Of a stretch of 64,000 nt of DNA, positions 18,368-26,904 are shown piece after piece (position 1 is the first letter of the stretch; the number at the start of each line of letters is the position of its first letter). The notes below the pieces were generated by a model, which was not told the DNA's origin, made no database searches, and saw nothing but the letters and a program-made list of their open reading frames with translations. Source of the stretch: Prolixibacteraceae bacterium JC049 (GTDB lineage Bacteria; Bacteroidota; Bacteroidia; Bacteroidales; Prolixibacteraceae); NCBI GenBank assembly GCA_023369685.1, contig SACZ01000003.1, forward strand, positions 582,818 to 646,817. The letters are read 5' to 3'. The translations under genes and the position numbers were made by a program.

Positions 18368-18943
18368 ATGAAGATTTTAGCCATAAATGGTAGTCCACGT
18401 AGAGGTGGAAATACCGAAATTTCACTAAGAGAAACAATGAAACCATTGGAGGCAGCAGGTTTTGAAACTGAAGTTTTCCAATTGGGAGGTAAGCCTGTTC
18501 ATGGTTGTACGGCTTGTATGAAATGTTTAGAGCATCAAGACCGTAAATGCCATGTGAAAAACGATGCCATTAATGAGTGTATTCAGAAAATGATAGAGGC
18601 AGATGCTATCATCATTGGGTCGCCGGTATATTTTGCCAATATGACCACTGAAGTAAAAGCATTGATGGATGTGGCAGGATATGTTACTCGTACCAATGGC
18701 CATTTGTTAAAGCGAAAAGTAGCAGCAGCAGTTGCTGTGGCTCGCCGTGCAGGAGAGGTGACCACTTTTAATTCCATCAACAACTTTTTTCTAATTAACC
18801 AGATGATTGTTCCAGGATCGCACTATTGGAATGTGGTTTCTGGTCGAGATAAAGGTGAAGTATTGAATGATGAAGAAGGAATGGCCATCTTGAAAACATT
18901 GGGTGAAAATATGCAATGGCTTCTGGAAAAGATAAATAAATAG
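18368..18943 (+). CDS. flavodoxin-family NAD(P)H-dependent FMN reductase / iron-sulfur flavoprotein-like
   Basis: A 191-residue flavodoxin-fold protein. The FMN phosphate loop is GSPRRGGNTE near the N-terminus and the second flavin loop is IIIGSPVYFANMTTEVKALMD. Four cysteines occur in CTACMKCLEHQDRKC (about residues 47-61), like the compact cluster motif of iron-sulfur flavoproteins (ISF), so it may bind a 4Fe-4S cluster. It sits between rarA and kdsA with gaps of 13 and 2 bp. Electron donor and acceptor are unknown. Confidence 0.85.
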   Translation: MKILAINGSPRRGGNTEISLRETMKPLEAAGFETEVFQLGGKPVHGCTACMKCLEHQDRKCHVKNDAINECIQKMIEADAIIIGSPVYFANMTTEVKALMDVAGYVTRTNGHLLKRKVAAAVAVARRAGEVTTFNSINNFFLINQMIVPGSHYWNVVSGRDKGEVLNDEEGMAILKTLGENMQWLLEKINK

Positions 18944-18945
18944 AT

Positions 18946-19767
18946 ATGCTAGATAGAATTCCATTATTAAAACATACCGATAGCGATAACTTTTTCCTAT
19001 TGGCTGGGCCTTGTGCTATCGAGAGTGAAGCATTGGCAATGCAAATTGCAGAACGTGTGCTAACCATTACCGATAAGTTGAATATTCCTTATGTGTTTAA
19101 GGGATCGTACCGAAAAGCCAATCGTTCTCGTTTGGACTCGTTTACTGGAATTGGCGACGAAAAGGCGTTGAAAATTTTGCGTAAGGTGCGCGAAACTTTC
19201 CATATTCCGGTGGTAACAGATATTCACGAAACGCACGAAGCGGCTTTGGCAGCCGAGTATGTTGATGTATTGCAGATTCCTGCTTTCTTGTGTCGTCAGA
19301 CTGACTTGTTGGTAGCTGCAGCTAATACAGGAAAAGTGGTTAATATTAAAAAGGGACAGTTCTTGTCGGCAGGTTCAATGCAATTTGCAGTGAATAAGGT
19401 GCGTGAGGCTGGAAACGATTTGGTAATGTTAACTGAAAGAGGAAACAGTTTTGGGTACCAGGATTTGATTGTGGATTATCGTGGTATTCCTGAGATGAAA
19501 GAGAACAACTGTCCGGTGGTGATGGATATAACTCACTCGTTGCAGCAACCGAATCAAACATCGGGGGTTACAGGTGGTCGTCCAGAGTTGATTGAAACAG
19601 TGGCAAAAGCAGCTATTTCGGTTGGTGCCGATGGTTTATTCATCGAAACCCACCCAGATCCGGCCAATGCCAAATCAGATGGTGCGAATATGCTTCATCT
19701 TGATAACTTGGAGAACCTGTTAACTCGCCTTACCGTATTGAAAAAGGCAGTTAATGAATTAGGCTAA
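18946..19767 (+). CDS. kdsA: 3-deoxy-8-phosphooctulonate synthase
   Basis: A 273-residue enzyme condensing phosphoenolpyruvate with arabinose-5-phosphate to KDO-8-phosphate, the first committed step to the KDO of lipid A-linked core. Family motifs: LAGPCAIES, FKGSYRKANRSR, TDIHE, GQFLSAGSMQ, LTERGNSFGY and the C-terminal GLFIETHPDPANAKSDG. The segment MQFAVNKV carries Asn where metal-dependent forms often have Cys in the early FLLAGPCAIE region, so metal dependence is not decided here. The gene starts 2 bp after the flavoprotein stop and is followed by a terminator. Confidence 0.96.
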   Translation: MLDRIPLLKHTDSDNFFLLAGPCAIESEALAMQIAERVLTITDKLNIPYVFKGSYRKANRSRLDSFTGIGDEKALKILRKVRETFHIPVVTDIHETHEAALAAEYVDVLQIPAFLCRQTDLLVAAANTGKVVNIKKGQFLSAGSMQFAVNKVREAGNDLVMLTERGNSFGYQDLIVDYRGIPEMKENNCPVVMDITHSLQQPNQTSGVTGGRPELIETVAKAAISVGADGLFIETHPDPANAKSDGANMLHLDNLENLLTRLTVLKKAVNELG

Positions 19768-19796
19768 GCAGCTTATTTGATAACAAAATATAGTAG

Positions 19797-19825
19797 AGGC
19801 GCAAGATATAGATTGCGCCTTTTTT
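19797..19825 (+). terminator. Rho-independent terminator of kdsA, built on an AGGCGCAA palindrome
   Basis: Perfect 8-bp stem AGGCGCAA / TTGCGCCT with an 8-base loop followed by six T. The stem is preceded by GTAG and resembles the GTAGAG(A/G)CGCAA palindromes near the CRISPR arrays. Confidence 0.85.
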
Positions 19826-19841
19826 ATTAGCAGTTGTGTTA

Positions 19842-21074
19842 TTAATGGAAGAAAAGGTATGCCAATAAAATAGAGGCAATAATTCCTGCGAAGTCGGCTA
19901 TTAATCCACATACAACAGCGTAGCGAGTTTTAGAAATACCTACTGCGCCGAAGTAAACTGCTAGAATATAGAAGGTAGTATCGGTAGCTCCCTGAACGGT
20001 GCTGGCTACTTTCCCTGCAAATGAATCGGCTCCGAATGTTTGCATGGTTTCTACCATCATACCACGTGCTCCACTTCCGCTTAGTGGCTTCATAAGAGCT
20101 GTTGGAAGAGCATCAACAAAATCAGGATTCATACCCAGTGCGACTACCAGATGACGTACTCCATCGATAAGAATATCCATCGTGCCAGAAGCGCGAAAAA
20201 CACCAATAGCCACCAAAATAGCAATTAGGTAGGGTATAATTTTTATGGCAACTGAGAACCCTTCTTTGGCCCCTTCTATAAACGATTCATATACATTTAC
20301 TTTTCGAATAAGTGCCATGATAATAAACAAGGCTATAATTGAGAATAGCAGTACGTTGCTTACAACTTTCGATATAATGGTAACTTCCTCTTTAGGTAAT
20401 CCCGAAAGATACCAGATTAGTGCGCCAATGAATAAGGCAAAACCACCCAGGTAAGCCAAAATGACCCGATCGAAAAGGTTAATTTTTTGATAGATAGCAA
20501 CACTGATTAGTCCGGCAATGGTCGAAAAAAATGTAGCAAGTAAAATAGGCAGAAAAATATCCGACGGATCGGCTGCTCCCATTTGTGCCCGGTATACCAT
20601 TACACTAATTGGAATAACCGTTAAGCCCGAAGTATTAAGTACCAGAAACATAATCTGTGCATTAGACGCAACATCTTTGCTTTTGTTGCTCTCTTGCATC
20701 TGTTTCATGGCTTTAAGCCCCATTGGGGTAGCTGCATTATCTAAGCCAAGCATATTGGCAGCAACGTTCATCATAATTGAACCCATTGCAGGATGATCTT
20801 TTCCCAATTCAGGGAACAATCGTTTTAAAAGTGGTCCAATAAGGCGAGTCATGGCGGCTACAATTCCTCCTTTCTCTCCCACGCGCATTAATCCTAACCA
20901 TAGAGTAAGCACTCCGGTTAGCCCCAAAGATATTTCGAATCCGGTCTTGGCCATATCGAATGTGGACTGTACCAGGTTGGGGAAAACTTCCACGTCACCA
21001 AAAACGATGAGCTTAATTAATGCAACAACAAATGCTGCCAGAAAGAAAAATATGAAGATGTAATTCAAAGCCAT
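19842..21074 (-). CDS. fused SpmA-SpmB-like nucleoside-recognition (Gate) membrane protein
   Basis: A 410-residue integral membrane protein with roughly nine hydrophobic helices. The N-terminal half has the SpmA-like segment MNVAANMLGLDNAATPMGLKAM and the C-terminal half the SpmB-like ATALMKPLSGSGARGM region (here DALPTALMKPLSGSGARG), so both halves that are separate proteins in Bacillus are fused, as is usual in Bacteroidota. The fold belongs to the Gate/nucleoside-recognition family. Its transport substrate is unknown; the sporulation name has no meaning in this organism. It is transcribed alone. Confidence 0.88.
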   Translation of the reverse strand: MALNYIFIFFFLAAFVVALIKLIVFGDVEVFPNLVQSTFDMAKTGFEISLGLTGVLTLWLGLMRVGEKGGIVAAMTRLIGPLLKRLFPELGKDHPAMGSIMMNVAANMLGLDNAATPMGLKAMKQMQESNKSKDVASNAQIMFLVLNTSGLTVIPISVMVYRAQMGAADPSDIFLPILLATFFSTIAGLISVAIYQKINLFDRVILAYLGGFALFIGALIWYLSGLPKEEVTIISKVVSNVLLFSIIALFIIMALIRKVNVYESFIEGAKEGFSVAIKIIPYLIAILVAIGVFRASGTMDILIDGVRHLVVALGMNPDFVDALPTALMKPLSGSGARGMMVETMQTFGADSFAGKVASTVQGATDTTFYILAVYFGAVGISKTRYAVVCGLIADFAGIIASILLAYLFFH

Positions 21075-21269
21075 ACTGCAATTATTTGCATTAAAGATAT
21101 AACAGAATGGTTGATTATGATGAATGGATGGAGGAGATTTTGAAGAAAGGATGTTTTTTGTGTTGTTATTGACTTGCGGAACAGGTATATATGTCGTGTG
21201 AGGATTAAAAGGGGATGTTAATTAAAACTAAAAAAAGTAAAACGCGTTTAAAGAGTAGTGTCATTGGGG

Positions 21270-21277
21270 TATATTTG
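21270..21277 (+). promoter_or_regulatory. -7 element TATATTTG before the beta-barrel gene
   Basis: Exact TAnnTTTG match 24 bp before the ATG at 21302; the -33 position (21247-21249) reads TTT instead of TTG. Confidence 0.5.
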
Positions 21278-21301
21278 TGAAAAGAGCTTAAAAAAGATAA
21301 C

Positions 21302-22057
21302 ATGAATCGACTACTTGCTATTGTATTAATTGCACTGTTCCCGGTGTTAACAAATGCCCAGAAATGGGATTTTTCCTATTCTATGGGAGTGACCAAGCCG
21401 TTGGGAAGTTTCTCGAATAACGATATAACAGCCAATGATGTAGGAATGGCTGAAAATGGTTTTTTTATTCAGTTTAGTGGAAATTATAGTAATATAGAGC
21501 GCTTGGGCTTAGCTACTGCTTTGATTTTGAGTTCGAATGCGATGGATGATAATGCCAATGGATTGCGTCTGGAGAAATCGGTTGAGAAGTTGTTTCTGAA
21601 GCGTAGTTTGACGGACGATGAAAGAAGAGATTTGAGCTATAATAGTAGCGACTGGAGATGGGGAGCCTTGCTGGCCGGACCGATGTTAAAGCTTCCTGCA
21701 GGAAATTCAGTTTTCATTTTGAAGGCAATGACTGGTTTCCAGATGAATTTTATTGCTAAGCCAGAGATGATATATGATGATGAAGACAACGGATTAGTCT
21801 TTAGAGGAAGGGTGGATGATGAAAATAAATTATCGATTCCATTCTTATTGGGAGCAGAGCTGAATTACCATTTACGATCGAATATTAGTGTTCGTTTTGG
21901 AGTTGATTATTACGTGTCGAAAATGAGCTACAAAAATAAATACGAAACCATTAGACGAAGTAATTCGGAAGTAACTGTACTGGAAACAGAGAAAAGAAGT
22001 GTTGTGCCTCAGAACTTGAATATCGGAGTTGGGTTGATTTATCACATAAATATTTAG
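21302..22057 (+). CDS. outer-membrane beta-barrel protein of unknown function
   Basis: A 251-residue protein with a signal peptide (MNRLLAIVLIALFPVLTNAQ) and alternating amphipathic strands through the whole mature part, ending with NLNIGVGLIYHINI. This is the look of the PorT/OmpW-like small barrel families of Bacteroidota. No ligand-binding motif is visible. It stands alone between its own promoter and terminator. Confidence 0.75.
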   Translation: MNRLLAIVLIALFPVLTNAQKWDFSYSMGVTKPLGSFSNNDITANDVGMAENGFFIQFSGNYSNIERLGLATALILSSNAMDDNANGLRLEKSVEKLFLKRSLTDDERRDLSYNSSDWRWGALLAGPMLKLPAGNSVFILKAMTGFQMNFIAKPEMIYDDEDNGLVFRGRVDDENKLSIPFLLGAELNYHLRSNISVRFGVDYYVSKMSYKNKYETIRRSNSEVTVLETEKRSVVPQNLNIGVGLIYHINI

Positions 22058-22141
22058 GAAGACTATTAGAATTTAGGATTAAAAGAGAATTTGGAAAGAG
22101 GTAAGTGAGCATTTCACTTTTCAACTTTTCTATATAAGAAA

Positions 22142-22177
22142 AACAGCGCATTGAAATAGATTCATGCGCTGTTTTTT
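22142..22177. terminator. Rho-independent terminator
   Basis: Perfect 9-bp stem ACAGCGCAT / ATGCGCTGT with a 12-base loop and a following run of seven T; 84 bp after the barrel gene and 52 bp before the end of the converging DUF4861 gene. Confidence 0.85.
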
Positions 22178-22228
22178 TATGAATTGGGTATACAATCTTA
22201 GTTCGATTGATCGAGCTAAAATTATTAA

Positions 22229-23338
22229 TTAAGGTGCTAATGTAACTTTTAGCGGGTGACTTAAATTGTATTTCACCTGCTTAATATAGCTGTTCCATTG
22301 ATTGAAATTGCTAAAATCGCCACTTTTATTCCAACCTGCTCCAGCCCAATAACTGATCGTTTGGTTGGCTTTTACTTTAACAACTCCTGCCAAATGAGCA
22401 TCCACTAACGTTAGTCTTTGTGGTTGGTCGAAAATTACAGCATCGAAAATTTGTCCATCATTTCCATGTACTGGTTCGGCATAACTGATTACACCATTTG
22501 TTTCGTCTAATAGCGTTTCACCAAGTTCTTTACGTTTGGCAATTCCTACAGCAATATCAATCGGATTTCCTTTAAAATTCCAGGTTAAAGAATAGCGTGA
22601 AAGATTAGTTCCTGCGTCTAATGATATTTTACGTTCCATGCTAACAGCTTGGCCGTTTACATCCCATGCAGTGTAGCTAAGGATAAATTCCGTTCTGATA
22701 GGTCCATTATTAATTCGGTTGTGTTTTGCAAAGTTTCCGGGACGAACTAGTTTCCCATTTACAAGTGGAGCTGCTCCTCCAGATCCCAATGTTGGACCTA
22801 CTTTGTAAAAATCAAGCCCTTCGCCATGATCTTTGTGGTAATCCATATGGTCGTACCAGCTTTCGATGATCATGTTGCGTGTGCGTTTTGCCCATACATC
22901 AATTCCTGAAACAGCAGTGCCTTCAGTTTTTTGACGAGGTCCGTATGTTCGGAATGCAATGCGTTCGTTCTCCCATGTGTAGTCATCAAGTCGTTCTGGA
23001 ACAAATCTACTCTGGGCTTTAGTTTCGTATTTTTTAGGTTGACCACTTTTGATTTTATAGCTGGCTTTTTCGTTCGCAGCCAAAGAGACTTGAAAAATGA
23101 ATGAAGTGGGCTGCTTCTGTTCATTGTAAATAACCTGTGATGGAATTTCGAACCCTTTGTAATCGGTTGCGATGATTTTGTTAGGAGAGAACTTACTTAA
23201 TTGATTCCAGGCTATTTCAACTGTTTCAGTGCCTCGGTTGAAAGGAGTTGTATTTTCAATTTGAACAGTTACCTGCTGTGCCCAACCCAGTTGAGCCAAT
23301 AGGAGGATAAATAATGATATAAATGAAATTCGTTGCAT
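22229..23338 (-). CDS. DUF4861 family secreted protein of the uronate catabolic unit
   Basis: A 369-residue protein with a signal peptide (MQRISFISLFILLLAQLGWAQ). The pattern matches DUF4861 proteins: WENERIAFRTYGPRQK, a DVWAKRT segment, SWYDHMDYHKDHGEGLDFYKVGPTLG and a C-terminal ISYWAGAGWNKSGDF. These are found in polysaccharide utilisation loci for pectin and other uronate glycans; the activity is uncertain. It lies 86 bp downstream of kduI on the same strand, probably co-transcribed. A GTG start 9 bp upstream is possible. Confidence 0.8.
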   Translation of the reverse strand: MQRISFISLFILLLAQLGWAQQVTVQIENTTPFNRGTETVEIAWNQLSKFSPNKIIATDYKGFEIPSQVIYNEQKQPTSFIFQVSLAANEKASYKIKSGQPKKYETKAQSRFVPERLDDYTWENERIAFRTYGPRQKTEGTAVSGIDVWAKRTRNMIIESWYDHMDYHKDHGEGLDFYKVGPTLGSGGAAPLVNGKLVRPGNFAKHNRINNGPIRTEFILSYTAWDVNGQAVSMERKISLDAGTNLSRYSLTWNFKGNPIDIAVGIAKRKELGETLLDETNGVISYAEPVHGNDGQIFDAVIFDQPQRLTLVDAHLAGVVKVKANQTISYWAGAGWNKSGDFSNFNQWNSYIKQVKYNLSHPLKVTLAP

Positions 23339-23424
23339 TGTGCTCACTTTTGGTATAGGTAAGAAATTGAATTGAAAATCAGTTTATCGGGAATATAAAC
23401 AGCCCGATAAACTGATGAAGTATC

Positions 23425-24267
23425 TTATCGAAGCTCGTTAGGAGCAACAATATCCATATCGGCATAATCTAGGTTCTCGCCAGCCATACCCCAAATAAAG
23501 ATATAGTTCGAAGTTCCGGCAGCTGAGTGAATAGACCATGTTGGAGAAAGAACAGCCTGCTCATTCTTCATCCAGATGTGACGAGTTTCTTTAGGTTCGC
23601 CCATGAAGTGACAGATGGCTTGATCTTCCGGTACCTGGAAATAGAAATAAGCTTCCATTCTACGACTGTGCGTGTGCGCAGGCATTGTATTCCAAACACT
23701 TCCTGGTTTCAACTCAGTCATTCCCATCTGCAATTGACAAGTTTCAACCACGTTGTTTACAATTAACTGGTTGATTTGTCTCTCATTTGAAGATTCTAGA
23801 GCACCTAAGTTTAATACATTAGCGTCGGCCAAAGTGATTTTCTTAGTAGGAAACTCTTTATGTGCAGGAGCAGAGTTGATGTAGAAATGAGCAGGGGCAT
23901 TAGCATCGTTCGATGAGAATTTTACCTCTTTGGCACCACGTCCAACATACAATGCTTCTTTGAAGTTGATTTCGTATTTGGTTCCGTCCACTTCAATTGT
24001 TCCTGTATTTCCAACGTTAATGATACCCAATTCACGTCTGTCGCAAAAGTTTTCTGCTTTCAACGGGTCAATTGAATCTAAAACTAACGTTTCTGTTGTA
24101 GGAACTGCTCCTCCAACAATATAACGATCATAGTGAGAATAAGTCAATGAAATTTCGCCATCGACCATTACTTTTTCTACTAAAAATTCTTTTCGAAGTC
24201 GGTCTGTGTCGTATTGCTTAACATCTTGAGGGTGTGTGGCAAAACGTTCTTCGTATTTGATAGTCAT
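23425..24267 (-). CDS. kduI: 5-dehydro-4-deoxy-D-glucuronate isomerase
   Basis: A 280-residue cupin enzyme that isomerises 4-deoxy-5-keto-uronate (from pectin, alginate-like or glycosaminoglycan lyase products) to 2-keto-3-deoxygluconate precursor DKII. The zinc site is visible in [18 protein letters not shown] (His-x-His and Glu) with a later His in [21 protein letters not shown]. The start at 24267 (MTIKYEERF) is the family start. A promoter overlapped by a LacI-type palindrome lies upstream, and the divergent LacI regulator probably controls it. Confidence 0.96.
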   Translation of the reverse strand: MTIKYEERFATHPQDVKQYDTDRLRKEFLVEKVMVDGEISLTYSHYDRYIVGGAVPTTETLVLDSIDPLKAENFCDRRELGIINVGNTGTIEVDGTKYEINFKEALYVGRGAKEVKFSSNDANAPAHFYINSAPAHKEFPTKKITLADANVLNLGALESSNERQINQLIVNNVVETCQLQMGMTELKPGSVWNTMPAHTHSRRMEAYFYFQVPEDQAICHFMGEPKETRHIWMKNEQAVLSPTWSIHSAAGTSNYIFIWGMAGENLDYADMDIVAPNELR

Positions 24268-24335
24268 ATTTGAAATGATTTTTAATTGCGTTTTGTGTTT
24301 TGTCAATTTCTTAATTATTGACTTTAATTCAGGGT

Positions 24336-24366
24336 CAAAAATAGAGTTATTGAATTAGAAATGCAA
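24336..24366 (-). promoter_or_regulatory. kduI promoter (TTG-N20-TATTTTTG on the minus strand)
   Basis: On the minus strand the -33 TTG is at 24364-24366 and the -7 TATTTTTG at 24336-24343, separated by exactly 20 bp, 69 bp upstream of the kduI start. Confidence 0.7.
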
Positions 24367-24374
24367 TCGATTGC
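24363..24374. promoter_or_regulatory. LacI-family operator GCAATCGATTGC
   Basis: A perfect 12-bp palindrome with the central CG typical of LacI-family operators, lying between kduI and the divergent lacI-type gene. It overlaps the -33 box of the kduI promoter, so a bound repressor would block transcription. Confidence 0.7.
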
Positions 24375-24456
24375 CAGAAAAGATGCAAACTATAGTTATT
24401 TAGATAATATTTTACATCTTTGTATTGTATAACATTATATAGCGAATCGACTGTAA

Positions 24457-25482
24457 ATGAAAACTGGTAACGAAATAACAATACACGACATTGCTCGTGA
24501 GCTTAAGATATCTGCATCGACTGTTTCGAGAGCACTAAATAATAATCCACGCATTAGTAAAGCAACGAAGGAAAAAATTCGTGAAGCTGCTTTGAAGATG
24601 GGGTATCGCCCCAATTCAATTGCTTCACAATTGAGAACGAAAAAGACCAATACAATTGGGGTGGTTATTCCTCGTATTAGTCGACACTTCTTTTCTTCAG
24701 CTATTAGTGGAATTGAAGATGTTGCTTATCGAAATGGCTATAGCGTTATCATTACTCAGTCGGAAGAGGACTACGAGCGTGAAAAGTTGAATGTACAGTC
24801 GCTGTTTTCGAATCGTGTAGATGGGATCATTGTTTCATTGGCCATGGGAAGTGAAAATTTCGACCACTTCAAATTATTTACAGATAAGAAAATTCCATTA
24901 GTATTTTTCGATCGCTATTGCCAGGAAATTTCTACGCCACAGGTATTGATTGATGACTTTGAAGGAGGATATCAAGCTACGAAACACCTGATAGAGCAAG
25001 GATGCAGAAATATTGTACACATTGGAGGGCCTCAGAAGTTGAATATTTATGCTAACCGATTGAAGGGATACCAGCAGGCATTGGAAGATGCTCGTATTCG
25101 ATTTAAGGAAAGCAACTTTTATGTGAGTGACCTAACACGAAAGGCAGGGGAACGAATTGTAGAGGAAATTTTTGCTGCGGAAGAAAAACCAGATGCTATT
25201 TTCTGTGCCAACGATACTTCGGCATTAAGTATCATTCAGTATGCAAAAGCCAATGGGATTCGAATTCCGGAAGACTTATGCATCATCGGCTTTAGTAATG
25301 AGCCTTATTCAGAACTATTGACTCCTTCTTTGTCAACTGTTGCTCAGCCTGGATTTGAGATGGGACAAACGGCAGCAGAGATGGTAATTAAGCAGATCAC
25401 TGAAAAAACAATCGAGGATACAAAAATAATAATGCCGACTCAACTAATAATTAGAGAGTCGACATTAAAAAAACAGCAATAA
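24457..25482 (+). CDS. LacI family transcriptional regulator of the uronate genes
   Basis: A 341-residue regulator with the LacI helix-turn-helix at residues 7-35 (TIHDIARELKISASTVSRAL), hinge helix (NSIASQLRTKKT) and a periplasmic-binding-protein-like sensor domain (about 63-335). The LacI helix ISASTVSRALN fits recognition of operators with central CG. It is divergent from kduI, and the palindrome at 24363-24374 lies 83 bp before its start. The likely inducer is a uronate breakdown intermediate such as 2-keto-3-deoxygluconate or the KduI substrate (inference). Confidence 0.92.
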   Translation: MKTGNEITIHDIARELKISASTVSRALNNNPRISKATKEKIREAALKMGYRPNSIASQLRTKKTNTIGVVIPRISRHFFSSAISGIEDVAYRNGYSVIITQSEEDYEREKLNVQSLFSNRVDGIIVSLAMGSENFDHFKLFTDKKIPLVFFDRYCQEISTPQVLIDDFEGGYQATKHLIEQGCRNIVHIGGPQKLNIYANRLKGYQQALEDARIRFKESNFYVSDLTRKAGERIVEEIFAAEEKPDAIFCANDTSALSIIQYAKANGIRIPEDLCIIGFSNEPYSELLTPSLSTVAQPGFEMGQTAAEMVIKQITEKTIEDTKIIMPTQLIIRESTLKKQQ

Positions 25483-25520
25483 TGCTGTAAGTGCTGGGTG
25501 AGTCTTAAATATTTTTGAGA

Positions 25521-26900
25521 CTAAGCTTCAACAAGTGAAAGTTGGTCGTATTTTTTCTGTTCTTTTAATCCTAATTCGATATTGGGGTTCTGCTGGCTAA
25601 TTGTTTCCCAGATAACCAGAGCAGCACCTAGGGCGCTGGCATTATCAATTTCAGATGTGTAAACCTGCTTGTCAGGGAAATGGGTGGCAATTAGTCGAAC
25701 AAAAATTTCGTTACGCGCAAAACCTCCTGAGATGAAAATCTTTTTGGTTTTATCTTTTTCAGAAATAATAAGTTCAAGTGACTCAATGCACAGGAGCGTT
25801 AGATCAATCATCAGTTGAGTATAACTCTCCTCAAAAGAGTTGAACTGATTTAAATCCACTGAATTATCGATATAATTTTCGGGGATCCCACTTTTGAAGA
25901 ATATTCTTTCTGAACCTTTTAAGCTATTTTGAATTTGTTCTTCTGTTGCTTTAACTGCCTTAAAATGGCTTTTGCTTACATTAAAATGGTTGGTCAGCAA
26001 AATGGTGTTTACATCGTGAATGTGTCCCATAAACAATCGAGAAGCCTTTACGGGTTGCTGTTTGATACTCATGAAGTTCAAACAATCTTTCTGTAGCTGT
26101 TCGCTGGTTAATGGGTCGTGATTAAATGGATTGAGATTAATGCACCATGTGCCAGTTGAAATAAGCATGAATGGTTCATTCTCGCTAATCAGGTATGGAA
26201 CCAGAGAAGCCGAACTATCATGAATTCCGATTCCAATTTTATTTGGAACAGAAGGTAGTTTGGAGTCAAATGTTGATGTGGCACTAATTGGTGAAGGCAA
26301 AGTTATTTGCTCCTTTGCTAGCCAATTGTGATACCTATTTTCTTCGAAATTCCACATTGCTGTGTGGCAGCCAATTGAGGTGTGTTCCGATGTAATCAGA
26401 CCTGTGAGAATGTATGAAAGATACTGTGGAAAATGCAAAATGTTCTCTACTTGATGGAACACTGTTGCATGGTGGTCTTTCAGCCATTTAATTTGCAGAC
26501 CAGAGTTAAGCATGTCAAGAGCAGGACTTCCTGTTACTCTACTAAATTCCTTTTTCCCTCCATTTACTTCATATACATTTTCAGCAATAGAAGAATCGAT
26601 TGGCTTTAGATAATTATAGATTGGAGTAAGGCGCTCTCCATTTCTATCTAAGTAAGCCAGTGTTGCTCCATAGGTGGAAAAATTTACTCCCTTAATAGAG
26701 TATGAAGCATCTTTTGAAAGCTTTTCCAGGGTATCGATAATCCAATTTTCTATAAGTTGAATATCGTCACACTCGAAATTGTCCTCATCTAATATGGTTG
26801 GAAATTTCTGTTCTTCTTGAAAAACAACATTTAGCTTATCATCGAAAAGCAGAATTTTCTTGTTGGTTTTTCCTATGTCGAATATTGCAATTACATCCAT
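25521..26900 (-). CDS. rhaB: FGGY-family carbohydrate kinase, probably L-rhamnulokinase
   Basis: A 459-residue FGGY kinase: N-terminal ATP phosphate loop AIFDIGKTNKKILLFD, the STYGATLAYLD segment, LISTGTWC, and the C-terminal adenosine motif IFISGGFARNE. Gene context (rhaA and a class II aldolase directly upstream in the same operon) indicates L-rhamnulose as substrate, though the protein family also includes L-fuculokinases. The ATG at 26900 (MDVIAIFDIG) is 4 bp after the upstream stop and is preferred over the 18-residue longer frame that overlaps the aldolase gene. Confidence 0.85.
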   Translation of the reverse strand: MDVIAIFDIGKTNKKILLFDDKLNVVFQEEQKFPTILDEDNFECDDIQLIENWIIDTLEKLSKDASYSIKGVNFSTYGATLAYLDRNGERLTPIYNYLKPIDSSIAENVYEVNGGKKEFSRVTGSPALDMLNSGLQIKWLKDHHATVFHQVENILHFPQYLSYILTGLITSEHTSIGCHTAMWNFEENRYHNWLAKEQITLPSPISATSTFDSKLPSVPNKIGIGIHDSSASLVPYLISENEPFMLISTGTWCINLNPFNHDPLTSEQLQKDCLNFMSIKQQPVKASRLFMGHIHDVNTILLTNHFNVSKSHFKAVKATEEQIQNSLKGSERIFFKSGIPENYIDNSVDLNQFNSFEESYTQLMIDLTLLCIESLELIISEKDKTKKIFISGGFARNEIFVRLIATHFPDKQVYTSEIDNASALGAALVIWETISQQNPNIELGLKEQKKYDQLSLVEA

Positions 26901-26904
26901 TGTT

